In this document: positions 15,728 through 24,849 of the stretch, in pieces | How positions within the stretch are numbered: position 1 is the first letter of the stretch | Layout of the letters: the number at the start of each line of letters is the position of its first letter | Source: Tissierellia bacterium | Lineage (GTDB): Bacteria > Bacillota > Clostridia > Tissierellales > Sedimentibacteraceae | NCBI GenBank assembly: GCA_028709465.1 | Contig: JAQVWY010000009.1 | Span: 4,046 to 58,734 of the forward strand | DNA: 54,689 bases | Direction: 5' to 3' | The notes under the pieces: generated by a model | Told to the model about the DNA's origin: nothing | What the model saw: only the letters and a program-made list of their open reading frames with translations | Database searches by the model: none | Translations under genes and position numbers: made by a program

Positions 15728-17482
15728 ATGAAAGTATTAGTTGGACTTGGAAGCTGCGGTATTGCTGCAGGTGGGAAAAAGGTTTTACAAAGTATAACTG
15801 ATTCCATAGAAAAAAATAATTTAGATATAACTATAGAGCCAACAGGCTGTGTAGGAATGTGTTTTTATGAACCATTAATTGATATTATCGATGGAGATAA
15901 GAAATATACTTATGGTCATGTTAATGCAAAAATAGCAGAACAAATAGTTGAAAGTCACTTAATTAATGGACAACCATTAGATGAATATATAATATATACA
16001 AATGAAAAGCCAGATGCATACGTAAAAAATCAGTTAAAAGTTGCATTGGAAAATTGCGGAATAATAAACCCAGAAAAGATTGAAGATTATATTAATGTGG
16101 GTGGTTACAAAGCTCTTGAAAAGGTTTTAAAATCAATGACGCCTGAAGAGGTTATAGAAGATATTAAAATATCTGGTTTAAGAGGAAGAGGTGGAGCAGG
16201 CTTTCCAACATGGTTTAAATGGGATGCTGCAAGAAAATCACCTGGTAATGAAAAATATGTAGTATGTAATGCTGATGAAGGCGATCCAGGCGCATTCATG
16301 GATAGAAGCGTTATAGAAGGAGATCCTCACAAATTAATTGAAGGTATGATTATTTGTGGTTATGCTATGGGAGCTAGTCATGGTGTTGTATACTGTAGAG
16401 CGGAATACCCATTGGCAATTGAAAGACTTAACTTAGCAATGGAGCAAGCTATTGAAAAAAATTATCTTGGAGAAAATATATTAGGAACAGGTTTTAATTT
16501 TGATTTAAGAATTAAAATGGGTGCAGGTGCATTCGTATGTGGTGAAGAAACTGCATTAATAGAGTCCCTAGAAGGTAAAAGAGGAATGCCTAGACTTAAA
16601 CCTCCATTTCCAGCTCAATCAGGTTATTGGAGAAAGCCTACTAATATAAATAATGTTGAAACTTTGGCTAATGTTTCTTGGATTATTTCTCATGGACCAG
16701 AGAAATTTGCTGAAATAGGAAAGGATAAAAGCAAGGGCACAAAGGTTTTTGCTCTTTCTGGAAAGATTAAGAATGGTGGACTAGCTGAGATTCCAATGGG
16801 AATGACTTTAAGAGAAATAATTTATGATATTGGTGGCGGAATTAAAGAGAATAAGAAGTTTAAAGCTGTTCAGCTTGGAGGACCTTCTGGCGGTTGTTTG
16901 CCTGAATCATTACTTGATACTCCAGTAACATATGAAGATTTAAATAAAACAGGTGCTATAGTAGGTTCAGGCGGTATGGTTGTAATGGATGAAACTACTT
17001 GTATCGTAGATGTTACTAAATTCTTCTTAAACTTTACATGCAATGAATCTTGTGGAAAATGTACTTACTGTAGAGTTGGTACAAAGAGAATGCTTCAAAT
17101 ATTAGAAAAAATTACTGCTGGCAATGGTACAATGGAAGATTTAGATGAGTTAGAAGAACTAGCTTTAAGTGTGAAAGATGGTTCACTTTGCGGACTTGGA
17201 CAAACTGCTCCAAACCCTATATTAACATCATTGAAATATTTTAGAGATGAATATATTGCCCACATAGTTGATAAAAGATGTCCTGCAAAAAAATGTACAG
17301 CTTTATTAACATATTCAATTAATAAAGACAAATGTACTGGCTGCACACTTTGCTCAAGAAAATGTCCTGTTAATGCTATTAATGGTACTTTAAAGAACCC
17401 TCATGAAATTAATCAGGAATTGTGCATTAAATGTGGTAACTGCCATTCTGTATGCAGATTTGATGCAGTAGAAATTATATAA
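15728..17482 (+). CDS. NuoF/HydB-like NADH-binding flavoprotein subunit
   Basis: This 584-residue subunit should oxidise or reduce NAD(H) at FMN. The N-terminal about 95 residues are an extra thioredoxin-like domain with a possible [2Fe-2S] cluster (GSCGIAAGG and TGCVGMC). The 51-kDa core begins with the NADH-binding GLRGRGGAGFP near residue 150. A [4Fe-4S] site follows (CNESCGKCTYC from residue 438 and SLCGLGQ near 487). The C-terminus adds two ferredoxin-type clusters (CTGCTLCSRKCP from 536, CIKCGNCHSVC from 565). This layout is that of HydB and related bifurcating enzymes. The gene abuts the preceding one. Confidence 0.93.
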   Translation: MKVLVGLGSCGIAAGGKKVLQSITDSIEKNNLDITIEPTGCVGMCFYEPLIDIIDGDKKYTYGHVNAKIAEQIVESHLINGQPLDEYIIYTNEKPDAYVKNQLKVALENCGIINPEKIEDYINVGGYKALEKVLKSMTPEEVIEDIKISGLRGRGGAGFPTWFKWDAARKSPGNEKYVVCNADEGDPGAFMDRSVIEGDPHKLIEGMIICGYAMGASHGVVYCRAEYPLAIERLNLAMEQAIEKNYLGENILGTGFNFDLRIKMGAGAFVCGEETALIESLEGKRGMPRLKPPFPAQSGYWRKPTNINNVETLANVSWIISHGPEKFAEIGKDKSKGTKVFALSGKIKNGGLAEIPMGMTLREIIYDIGGGIKENKKFKAVQLGGPSGGCLPESLLDTPVTYEDLNKTGAIVGSGGMVVMDETTCIVDVTKFFLNFTCNESCGKCTYCRVGTKRMLQILEKITAGNGTMEDLDELEELALSVKDGSLCGLGQTAPNPILTSLKYFRDEYIAHIVDKRCPAKKCTALLTYSINKDKCTGCTLCSRKCPVNAINGTLKNPHEINQELCIKCGNCHSVCRFDAVEII

Positions 17483-17502
17483 TATAGAGAGGAGCAATAA
17501 TA

Positions 17503-20500
17503 GTGACTTCAGTAAAATTAAATATAAATGGAAAAGAAATAGTTACAGTAGCTGGTAAAAATATATTAGAAGCTGCTTTAGAAAATAATATAGAAATTCC
17601 TCATCTATGCGCTGATGAAAGAATAGAAGCATATGGTGGATGTGGTTTATGTATAGTAGAAATTGAAGGTATGCCAAAACTTGCAAGAGCTTGTTCAACA
17701 CCAGTATCTAATGGTATGGTGGTTACAACAAATTCTAAAAGGGTTGTAAGTTCAAGAAACATGGCACTTGATATGCTTGTGTCAACACATATAGGAGACT
17801 GTAAAGCACCATGTTCATTAGGATGTCCAGCTCATACAGATGTTCAAGGATATGTTGGATTAGTTGCAAATGATCAGCCAAAGGAAGCTTTAAAATTAAT
17901 TAAGGAAAAATTACCGCTTCCTGCAAGTATAGGAAGGGTGTGTCCACATCCATGCGAAAAAGCATGTAGAAGACAATTGGTTGAAGATCCTATATCAATA
18001 GCATGTGTTAAAGTATATGCTGCTGATTATGATTTAAATGATGATGAAGTGTATATTCCTTCTATTAAACCTTCAACTGGCAAAAAGGTAGCTGTTGTAG
18101 GAGCAGGTCCTGCTGGTTTATCTGCTGCATATTTCTTAGCAAGAGAAGGACATGATGTAGAAGTATTTGAAGCTATGCCAAAGCCAGGCGGAATGATGAG
18201 ATATGGTATACCAGAATATCGTCTTGCTAAAAATGTTATTGATGCAGAAGTAGCTGTAATTGAAGCTATGGGAGTTAAAATAAACTATAATGTAAAAATT
18301 GGGGAGGATATGACTCTTGAATTTTTACAAAATAAATATGATGCGGTATTTTTAGGAATTGGTGCTTGGAAAAGTTCATCTTTAAGATGTGAAGGTGAAA
18401 ATACTCCAGGAGTGATGGGCGGTATAGACTTTCTAATTAAAGTTGCTGAAAACAAACCTGTAAAAGTTGGCAAGAAAGTAATAGTAGTTGGAGGCGGAAA
18501 TACAGCTATGGACGTTGCTAGAACAAGTATTCGTCTAGGTGCTGAAGAAGTTAGAGTCGTTTATAGAAGAACTGAAGATGAAATGCCTGCAGAAAGAATA
18601 GAAATAAAAGAAGCAAAAGAAGAAGGAGTTATATTCTCATTCCTTTCAGCACCAACCTTGGTTTTAAGTGATGGTGAAAAAGTTACAGGTCTTAAATGTG
18701 AAAAGATGGTATTAGGTGAAAAAGATGCATCAGGCAGACAAAAACCTGAACCTACAGGTGAATTTGTAGAATTTGAAGCTGATACAATTATTGCAGCAAT
18801 AGGACAGGAAGTAGTTTGTGGTAATATCAATGTTTCCCAAGATAAAAAACATAATATACAAGTTAAAAATGGAACCTTTGAAACAAACTTAAAAGGAGTT
18901 TTCGCAGGTGGAGATGCAGTAACTGGACCAAAAATAGCAATTGATGCTATTGCAGCAGGGCAACAGGCTGCAAGCGTAATGAACAGTTATCTTGCTGGAA
19001 GTATAATCCCACATGTTGATTTACCTTTGGTATATCAGGATGATTTAACAAAAGAAGATTTTAAAGACAGAGAAGTTAAGGAAAGAGTTGAACATAGAAC
19101 GGTAGAAGCTGAAATTAGAAAAACTAACTTCCAACCAATTCTGCCTACTATGACAAGAGAAGAGGCATTGAGAGAAGCTTCAAGATGTCTTGAATGTGGT
19201 TGTAAGGATTACTTTGATTGCCAATTAGTTGATTATATTAAAAAGTATGAAATTGATACTACAAAGGATTATGGTAAGAAGGAAAGAAAGTTTAAAGAAA
19301 CAGAGCATCCATATATCGCACAAAACCAAGATAAATGTGTACAATGCGGATTATGTGTGAGAACTTGTCAGGAAGTTGTAGGAGCTGCTGCTTTAGGTCT
19401 TGTTAACAGAGGATTTGATACTGTAATTGCTCCAGAATTTGAACATGGTCTAAAAGATACTGATTGTATATCATGTGGTCAATGTATTGATGTATGTCCT
19501 ACAGGAGCTTGGTTAGAGAGAAGAACAAATATTAAAGAAATACCTCTTAATTTAGAAAAGACAACATCTGTTTGTAGCTATTGTGGCATTTCATGTAATG
19601 TAGTATATGAACATAAGGACAATGTTGTTTATAAGGCATCTAATTTGCCTGGAATTAGGAATCCAATTTGTGGTAAAGGTAAATTTGGTATTGAACACAT
19701 TAATGATGAAAATAGAATATTAGCACCTAAAGTTAAAGTTAAGGGAGAATACGAAACTGTATCATTTGATGTAGCATTATTCGAAGTTGCTAAAAGATTA
19801 AGAAGCATTCAGAATCTTTATGGTGAAGAGAAAATTGCATTTGTAGTATCTCCAAAATTAACAAATGAAGAATTGAAAAATATCAGTGCTATAGCAGATG
19901 AGTTAGGAACTGGATTAAAAGGTTCGTTCTTAACAGAAAAAGAATCAGGTATAGAAGCTGTTTTAGGGAAAAATGAATCAACAGTAAGCTTTAAAGAGTT
20001 AGATTCAGCTGATTTAATTATTTCTGCAGGACAGGTTTATGAACAGCATCCATCTTTAGGAATTATGTTAAAGAGGATTTCACAAAAAACTAAAATCTTG
20101 TCAGCTTGTTTACAACCAACTAGAATGAACGATTGGTCTGTAAAATTAAACTTAAGCAATTATGAAATATTCTTTGCTGGTGTTCTTAAATCATTAATTG
20201 AAAAAGGCGCAGTTAAGGAAGAAGTATTAAATAAATATGCTAATGGTGAGGCACTTAAAAAAGCATTATTAGATATTACTGTTACCGAAGACATGGCATT
20301 AGTTGCAGAAAGTTATAAAAATGCAAAAAAACCAGTTATAATTGCGGATGATAACACATTACAAAATGAAGCATTAAAAGTGTTAGCAGATATAGCAGTT
20401 TTAACTGAAAATTATAATAAACCTCAAAGAGGAATAATAGTTGCAAGACCTAAATGCAACAGCCAAGGTGCATGGAATATTGGCTTTAGAACTTCTGGTG

Positions 20501-20955
20501 AAGAGATTAAAGAAGCTTTATTAAATGGAAACATAAAAGGTCTCGTAGTTGTAGGAGAAGATATATTAGGAACTAATCCTGAACTTAAAAATTCTATTGA
20601 AAATCTTAAATTTTTTGCAGCATTTGATATATTGGAAAATGAAACTACTGATTCAGCAGAATTCATAATACCTTTATCATCAATTGCAGAAAGTGAGGGA
20701 ACAATATTAAGTTCAGACAGTACCTCTAAAGAAGTTGTAAAGGCATTTGCTTCAATATCTGGATGTTCAAATTATGAAATGTTTGATAAAATCAGAGAAT
20801 TGTTAAATGCAAAATATAAAGAAAATATAGAAGCTATAGAAGCAGAACTTTATGTTCCAACATTAGCAAGTAATGATAAAAATTATGTTATTTATGATAC
20901 GGTAGAAAAATCTTATATAAAGAAATTAAAAGAAAATTGTGTTAAGGTTCAGTAA
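17503..20955 (+). CDS. NuoG-like / GltD-like fusion subunit, Stn (Sporomusa-type Nfn) candidate
   Basis: This 1150-residue multidomain protein shows, in order: a [2Fe-2S] ferredoxin domain (cysteines about 35-65); the GltD/NfnB N-terminal iron-sulfur helix domain (CKAPCSLGC near 101, CPHPCEKAC near 147); an FAD site GAGPAGLSAAYFL (about 200) and an NADPH site VVGGGNTAMD (about 328); GVFAGGDAV (about 466); two ferredoxin clusters (from 612 and about 655); then a molybdopterin-oxidoreductase-like domain starting CSYCGISC (690). That last domain shows no active-site Cys/Sec and looks non-catalytic. There is no H-cluster. A second flavin module able to bind NADP(H) fused to NuoG points to a ferredoxin/NAD/NADP transhydrogenase. 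The start is GTG 17503 behind GAGAGGAG. Confidence 0.85.
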   Translation: MTSVKLNINGKEIVTVAGKNILEAALENNIEIPHLCADERIEAYGGCGLCIVEIEGMPKLARACSTPVSNGMVVTTNSKRVVSSRNMALDMLVSTHIGDCKAPCSLGCPAHTDVQGYVGLVANDQPKEALKLIKEKLPLPASIGRVCPHPCEKACRRQLVEDPISIACVKVYAADYDLNDDEVYIPSIKPSTGKKVAVVGAGPAGLSAAYFLAREGHDVEVFEAMPKPGGMMRYGIPEYRLAKNVIDAEVAVIEAMGVKINYNVKIGEDMTLEFLQNKYDAVFLGIGAWKSSSLRCEGENTPGVMGGIDFLIKVAENKPVKVGKKVIVVGGGNTAMDVARTSIRLGAEEVRVVYRRTEDEMPAERIEIKEAKEEGVIFSFLSAPTLVLSDGEKVTGLKCEKMVLGEKDASGRQKPEPTGEFVEFEADTIIAAIGQEVVCGNINVSQDKKHNIQVKNGTFETNLKGVFAGGDAVTGPKIAIDAIAAGQQAASVMNSYLAGSIIPHVDLPLVYQDDLTKEDFKDREVKERVEHRTVEAEIRKTNFQPILPTMTREEALREASRCLECGCKDYFDCQLVDYIKKYEIDTTKDYGKKERKFKETEHPYIAQNQDKCVQCGLCVRTCQEVVGAAALGLVNRGFDTVIAPEFEHGLKDTDCISCGQCIDVCPTGAWLERRTNIKEIPLNLEKTTSVCSYCGISCNVVYEHKDNVVYKASNLPGIRNPICGKGKFGIEHINDENRILAPKVKVKGEYETVSFDVALFEVAKRLRSIQNLYGEEKIAFVVSPKLTNEELKNISAIADELGTGLKGSFLTEKESGIEAVLGKNESTVSFKELDSADLIISAGQVYEQHPSLGIMLKRISQKTKILSACLQPTRMNDWSVKLNLSNYEIFFAGVLKSLIEKGAVKEEVLNKYANGEALKKALLDITVTEDMALVAESYKNAKKPVIIADDNTLQNEALKVLADIAVLTENYNKPQRGIIVARPKCNSQGAWNIGFRTSGEEIKEALLNGNIKGLVVVGEDILGTNPELKNSIENLKFFAAFDILENETTDSAEFIIPLSSIAESEGTILSSDSTSKEVVKAFASISGCSNYEMFDKIRELLNAKYKENIEAIEAELYVPTLASNDKNYVIYDTVEKSYIKKLKENCVKVQ

Positions 20956-20973
20956 ATAAGTGAATTATAAGGA

Positions 20974-21028
20974 TAAAGCTAATAAAGACCCGTATTATGA
21001 CACTAATGTTTCATAATATGCAGCTTTA
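20974..21028 (+). other. Two-part hairpin downstream of the transhydrogenase operon
   Basis: The outer stem TAAAGCT/AGCTTTA and inner stem GTATTATGA/TCATAATAT nest within 55 bases. No T tract follows, so it is not a classical terminator; it may protect the 3' end of the transcript. In the same 379-base gap are the terminator at 21096 and a repeat at 21288; nothing coding is seen. Confidence 0.45.
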
Positions 21029-21095
21029 GTATAATCAAGACGCAAAGTAAAATGACTCAAGATTTAAGTTTTATTCTATATAATTATAAGATTTT

Positions 21096-21133
21096 AAAAG
21101 ATTCTTTGATTAGCGTTAATCAAAGAATCTTTT
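21096..21133. terminator. Long perfect hairpin, probable terminator
   Basis: AAAAGATTCTTTGATTA pairs base for base with its inverse over 17 base pairs around GCGT. The 3' arm ends TTTT and continues TTCTTG. It is symmetrical enough to act on either strand, but its natural user is the operon at 15206-20955. Confidence 0.75.
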
Positions 21134-21287
21134 CTTGTATATTTAATAAATGAGAAAAGTATAAATTGTTGCTTTTTGTTTTTATTGTCTAATTAATATA
21201 AATGATGGTATAATAATAAAAAATTATTAATGCTAAAATAAAAAATGTGTAATGTAGGAATAAAAAGTTGCAAACAATGTATATAAA

Positions 21288-21318
21288 TAATTCTGCATTT
21301 ATGTATTCCTGCATTAAA
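21288..21318. repeat. ATTCTGCATT repeat upstream of the RsmC-like gene
   Basis: AATTCTGCATTT and ATTCCTGCATTAA lie just before the Shine-Dalgarno sequence. A rough inverse (AATGTAGGAATAAA) lies about 40 bases upstream at 21251, so a leader hairpin is possible. Confidence 0.55.
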
Positions 21319-21334
21319 ACTCGGAGGAAATAAA

Positions 21335-21937
21335 ATGGAACAATATTTTACAAAAAATCCAACTTCTAATAATGATATTTATAAATTTGATTGGAATATC
21401 GGTGATGAAAGATTTTATTTTTATACAAGTAACAGTGTATTTTCAAAAAATGGTGTTGATTTTGGCTCAATGTTGCTTATTGAAACTGTACTAAATGAAA
21501 ATAAAGATTTTGCTGGTAAAATACTTGATATGGGCTGCGGTTATGGGCCGATAGGTATTTCAATAGCAAAATTAATTGATAAATCATTTGTTACAATGGC
21601 AGATATTAATGAAAGAGCTATAGAGTTGGCTAATATGAATGCTATAGAAAACAAAGTTCAAGACAAAATAAAAATAATTAATTCACCATCATTTGGAAAT
21701 ATTAATGAAAATTATGATATAATAGTTACTAATCCTCCTATTAGAGCTGGCAAAAATATAGTTTTTTCCTTTTATGAAGGCGCTTATGAACATTTGAATA
21801 TTGGAGGGAAGCTGTATGTTGTAATTCAAAAAAAGCAAGGTGCACCCAGCACCAAGGATAAGCTTATATCCTTGTTTGGAAATTGCGAATCTGTCAATAA
21901 AAAATCTGGCTATTTTATTTTTAAGGCAATTAAATGA
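21335..21937 (+). CDS. RsmC-like class I SAM-dependent methyltransferase
   Basis: This 200-residue protein has the glycine-rich SAM site LDMGCGYGPIGIS (about residues 65-77), an acidic loop ADINERAIELANMNA and the catalytic NPPIRAG (about 131) typical of N2-guanine RNA methyltransferases. It matches the short, single-domain RsmC-like proteins of Firmicutes (YbxB type), which are thought to act on 16S rRNA. GGAGG precedes the start. It stands alone and is followed by a copy of the palindromic element. Confidence 0.82.
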   Translation: MEQYFTKNPTSNNDIYKFDWNIGDERFYFYTSNSVFSKNGVDFGSMLLIETVLNENKDFAGKILDMGCGYGPIGISIAKLIDKSFVTMADINERAIELANMNAIENKVQDKIKIINSPSFGNINENYDIIVTNPPIRAGKNIVFSFYEGAYEHLNIGGKLYVVIQKKQGAPSTKDKLISLFGNCESVNKKSGYFIFKAIK

Positions 21938-21978
21938 TCGTAATTACCCTGTAATTGCTATGAATAACTAAATTTCCT

Positions 21979-22052
21979 GTCATTCTGAAAGCGCAGCTTG
22001 AAGAATCTCCCACAAACATTTAATGAGATCCTTCACTACCGTTCAGGATGAC
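21979..22052. repeat. Full 74-bp palindromic intergenic element, copy 2
   Basis: GTCATTCTGAA to TTCAGGATGAC, 74 bases, with the same internal arms as copy 1. It lies between convergent genes (RsmC-like and BrkB-like) and may serve both as a 3' hairpin. Confidence 0.85.
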
Positions 22053-22065
22053 ATCTTTATAGATG

Positions 22066-22905
22066 TCACTTTTTTCTTTTAAAGGAGATGTTTTCTTTTA
22101 AAATGAAAGCATTTATTTCAGCTCCTAATAAGAAAACGAAACTTGATAAATAAATCCACAGCAATAACACAAAGAATCCTGACAAACTACCGTAAATATT
22201 GTTATAATATGAACCTTTCGATTCAATATAACGGGAAAACAATGATGAGCTGATTATCCATCCAAATGTTGAAAATATTGCACCAGGTATTACTGATTTT
22301 GAGCTGACTTTTTCAAAAGGTAGAAATTTATATGTTACAGAAAATATAAGAATAAAAGCTAATATAGGAAGAAGATACCTTAAAAAGTTTATTACCAATA
22401 CAAAAAAATCTGTAAAAATTCTTATGTTTTGTATTAATCTAATTAAAAAATCTCCTGCGATAATAAATAAAAATGAAAGTTGAAAAGCAAATATTAAAAA
22501 AAGGGTGAATAAAATGCCCTTCAATCTTATTCGTAAATAATTATTATTAAAGCAACATCCATATGCTTTATTAATGCCTTTTATGATTCCAACGCTACCA
22601 GAAGATGCAGAAATTAATAAAGCTACTATGCTGACAGAAATATAAGATTTATTATATGTATTAATAGAAGCATTGATGGTATTTATTATTATATTATAAA
22701 TGTTTGTTGGTATGAAGGTTTTTATAAAATATAAAAGTTCATAAATACTTGCAGAATAATAATCCAGCATGGTTATTAATAGAAATGCAAATGGAAATGC
22801 CCCTAAAATAATATAATAAGAAAATTGAGCGCTTGTGGAAAATACATCATCTTCTGCAGCATTCTTTATAATAGCTAAAATGTAGTATATTGTTTTTTTA
22901 ATCAT
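22066..22905 (-). CDS. YihY/BrkB-family inner membrane protein
   Basis: This 279-residue protein has about six membrane helices and the family's N-terminal SAQFSYYIILGAFPFAFLLI stretch, the conserved Gly/Ser-rich SASSGSVGIIKGINKAYG in the middle, and a C-terminal pair of helices with LLWIYLSSFVFLLGAEINA. The family was once annotated as ribonuclease BN in error; its real role is unknown. It is a single gene divergent from glnS. Confidence 0.87.
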   Translation of the reverse strand: MIKKTIYYILAIIKNAAEDDVFSTSAQFSYYIILGAFPFAFLLITMLDYYSASIYELLYFIKTFIPTNIYNIIINTINASINTYNKSYISVSIVALLISASSGSVGIIKGINKAYGCCFNNNYLRIRLKGILFTLFLIFAFQLSFLFIIAGDFLIRLIQNIRIFTDFFVLVINFLRYLLPILAFILIFSVTYKFLPFEKVSSKSVIPGAIFSTFGWIISSSLFSRYIESKGSYYNNIYGSLSGFFVLLLWIYLSSFVFLLGAEINAFILKENISFKRKK

Positions 22906-23149
22906 TTATAACACCTCAAGTTTAACTTTGTATAATTTTTTACATATTTTATTAATATTATTCAATATATTAAAGCCTTACAACATTAATAAAAATATTA
23001 ATTTTTATTTTGTTAATACTAATATACAATATATTCAATAATATGTAAAATAATCTTTGAAAATTACGAGAAATATGATAATATAATCTAAATGATTAAT
23101 TATTTGATTTTTATATATAAATTAGTATTTAATAGATTAGGAGGAAGAG

Positions 23150-24829
23150 ATGAGCGAAATAAATAACGTTGAAAATAATAGGGAATCGGTAAATTTTATA
23201 CAGAAAATAATTAATGAAGATAACATAAAGGGGACATATAACCAAAGAGTACATACAAGATTTCCTCCAGAGCCAAATGGATTTCTTCATGTAGGTCATG
23301 CTAAATCAATATGTTTAAATTATGGATTAGCAAAGAAAAACAATGGCATATTTAATTTGAGATTTGACGATACAAACCCTACAAAAGAAGATGATTCTTA
23401 TGTAGAATCAATTATTAAGGATGTTAAATGGCTTTGCCCAGATTGGGAGGAAAGGATATTTTTTGCATCAGATTATTTCGACAAAATGTATGATTATGCG
23501 ATTGAATTGATAAAAAAGGGATTGGCATTTGTAGATGATTTGTCAGCTGATGAAATAAGAGAATATAGAGGAACATTGACGGAGCCTGGAAAGGAAAGCC
23601 CATATAGAAATAGACCTGTTGAAGAAAATTTAGCTTTGTTTGAAAATATGAAAAATGGTGTATATGGTAATGGAGAAAAAGTTTTAAGAGCTAAAATAGA
23701 CATGGCATCTCCGAATATTAATATGAGAGATCCTGTAATTTACAGGATACTTCATGAAGAACATCATAACACAAAGGATAAATGGTGCATATATCCTATG
23801 TATGATTATGCACACCCATTAGAAGATGCAATTGAAGGAATAACTCATTCAGTATGTACATTAGAATTTGAAGATCATAGACCTTTTTATGACTGGGTTT
23901 TAAGTAATATTGATGATTTTAAGAAGAATCCTACTCAACAAATTGAATTTGCAAAACTATATTTATCTAAAACAATGATGGGTAAAAGATATTTAAAACA
24001 AATGGTTGAAGAGGGTTATGTTGATGGTTGGGATGACCCTCGTATGCCTACTATTGCTGGGTTAAGGAGAAGAGGATATACTCCGGAAGCAATCAATAAT
24101 TTTTGTGAATCAATTGGAGTTTCAAAAGCTCAAAGTGTGGTAGATATAGCTATGTTGGAATTTGCCATAAGAGATGATTTAAGTTTAAAATCACCACGTA
24201 CAATGGCAGTACTAGATCCTATAAAATTAGTTATAACAAATTATCCTGAAGGTAGGGTTGAGTATGTTGAAGCTGAAAATAATGCTGATAATCCAGAAAT
24301 GGGAAGTCGTATGATCCCGTTTTCCAGAGAAATTTATATAGAGAGAGAAGATTTCATGGAAAATCCACCTAAAAAATATTACAGACTTTTCCCGGGAAAT
24401 GAAGTTAGACTAAGAAATGCTTATTTTGTAAAATGTGAGGATTTTGTTAAAGATGAAAATGGAAATGTAATAGAAGTTCATTGCACATATGATCCAGAAA
24501 CAAAAAGCGGCTCTGGCTTTACAGGCAGAAAGGTTAAGGGTACAATTCATTGGGTATCAGCTAAACATTCTGTTGATGCAGAAGTTAGATTATATGATTA
24601 TATGATGGAAGATGAAGAATATGATAAAACTAATTTCTTGGAGAAATTAAATCCATACTCAAAAATAATACTTAATAATTGTAAAGTTGAACCTACTATG
24701 AAGGAATGTTCAATAGGAGACAGATTCCAATTTATGAGACATGGATTTTTCATAATAGATGAAGAAACTTCAGAAGAAAAATTAGTATTTAATAGAATAG
24801 TATCATTGAAAAGCAGCTATAAAAGGTAG
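23150..24829 (+). CDS. glnS: Glutaminyl-tRNA synthetase
   Basis: This 559-residue class I synthetase charges tRNA-Gln directly. The HIGH-type motif is in [15 protein letters not shown] (about residues 38-52), followed by [10 protein letters not shown] and [18 protein letters not shown], which discriminates GlnRS from GluRS. The KMSKS-equivalent reads MMGKRY (usual MSKRK); the catalytic Lys is kept but Ser is replaced by Gly. The C-terminal anticodon-binding beta-barrels are present. AGGAGG precedes the start. Three further genes follow closely (20, 7 and 37 bases) and may be co-transcribed. I see no T-box leader. Confidence 0.94.
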   Translation: MSEINNVENNRESVNFIQKIINEDNIKGTYNQRVHTRFPPEPNGFLHVGHAKSICLNYGLAKKNNGIFNLRFDDTNPTKEDDSYVESIIKDVKWLCPDWEERIFFASDYFDKMYDYAIELIKKGLAFVDDLSADEIREYRGTLTEPGKESPYRNRPVEENLALFENMKNGVYGNGEKVLRAKIDMASPNINMRDPVIYRILHEEHHNTKDKWCIYPMYDYAHPLEDAIEGITHSVCTLEFEDHRPFYDWVLSNIDDFKKNPTQQIEFAKLYLSKTMMGKRYLKQMVEEGYVDGWDDPRMPTIAGLRRRGYTPEAINNFCESIGVSKAQSVVDIAMLEFAIRDDLSLKSPRTMAVLDPIKLVITNYPEGRVEYVEAENNADNPEMGSRMIPFSREIYIEREDFMENPPKKYYRLFPGNEVRLRNAYFVKCEDFVKDENGNVIEVHCTYDPETKSGSGFTGRKVKGTIHWVSAKHSVDAEVRLYDYMMEDEEYDKTNFLEKLNPYSKIILNNCKVEPTMKECSIGDRFQFMRHGFFIIDEETSEEKLVFNRIVSLKSSYKR

Positions 24830-24849
24830 AGGGACAAAAGGGGTTTTTT

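Noticed and set aside
15206..20955. The operon considered as a HydABC hydrogenase or NADH dehydrogenase complex I
   Set aside because: There is no H-cluster domain and no other complex I subunits; the fused GltD-like module fits Stn-type better.
17503..20955. The large subunit considered as formate dehydrogenase
   Set aside because: I see no Sec/Cys plus His active-site motif after the CSYCGISC cluster, and no in-frame UGA.
22906..23149. The region before glnS considered as a T-box leader
   Set aside because: No T-box sequence, specifier hairpin or terminator/antiterminator pair could be found in the 244 bases; a possible TTGAAA/TATAAT has an unfavourable 19-base spacing.
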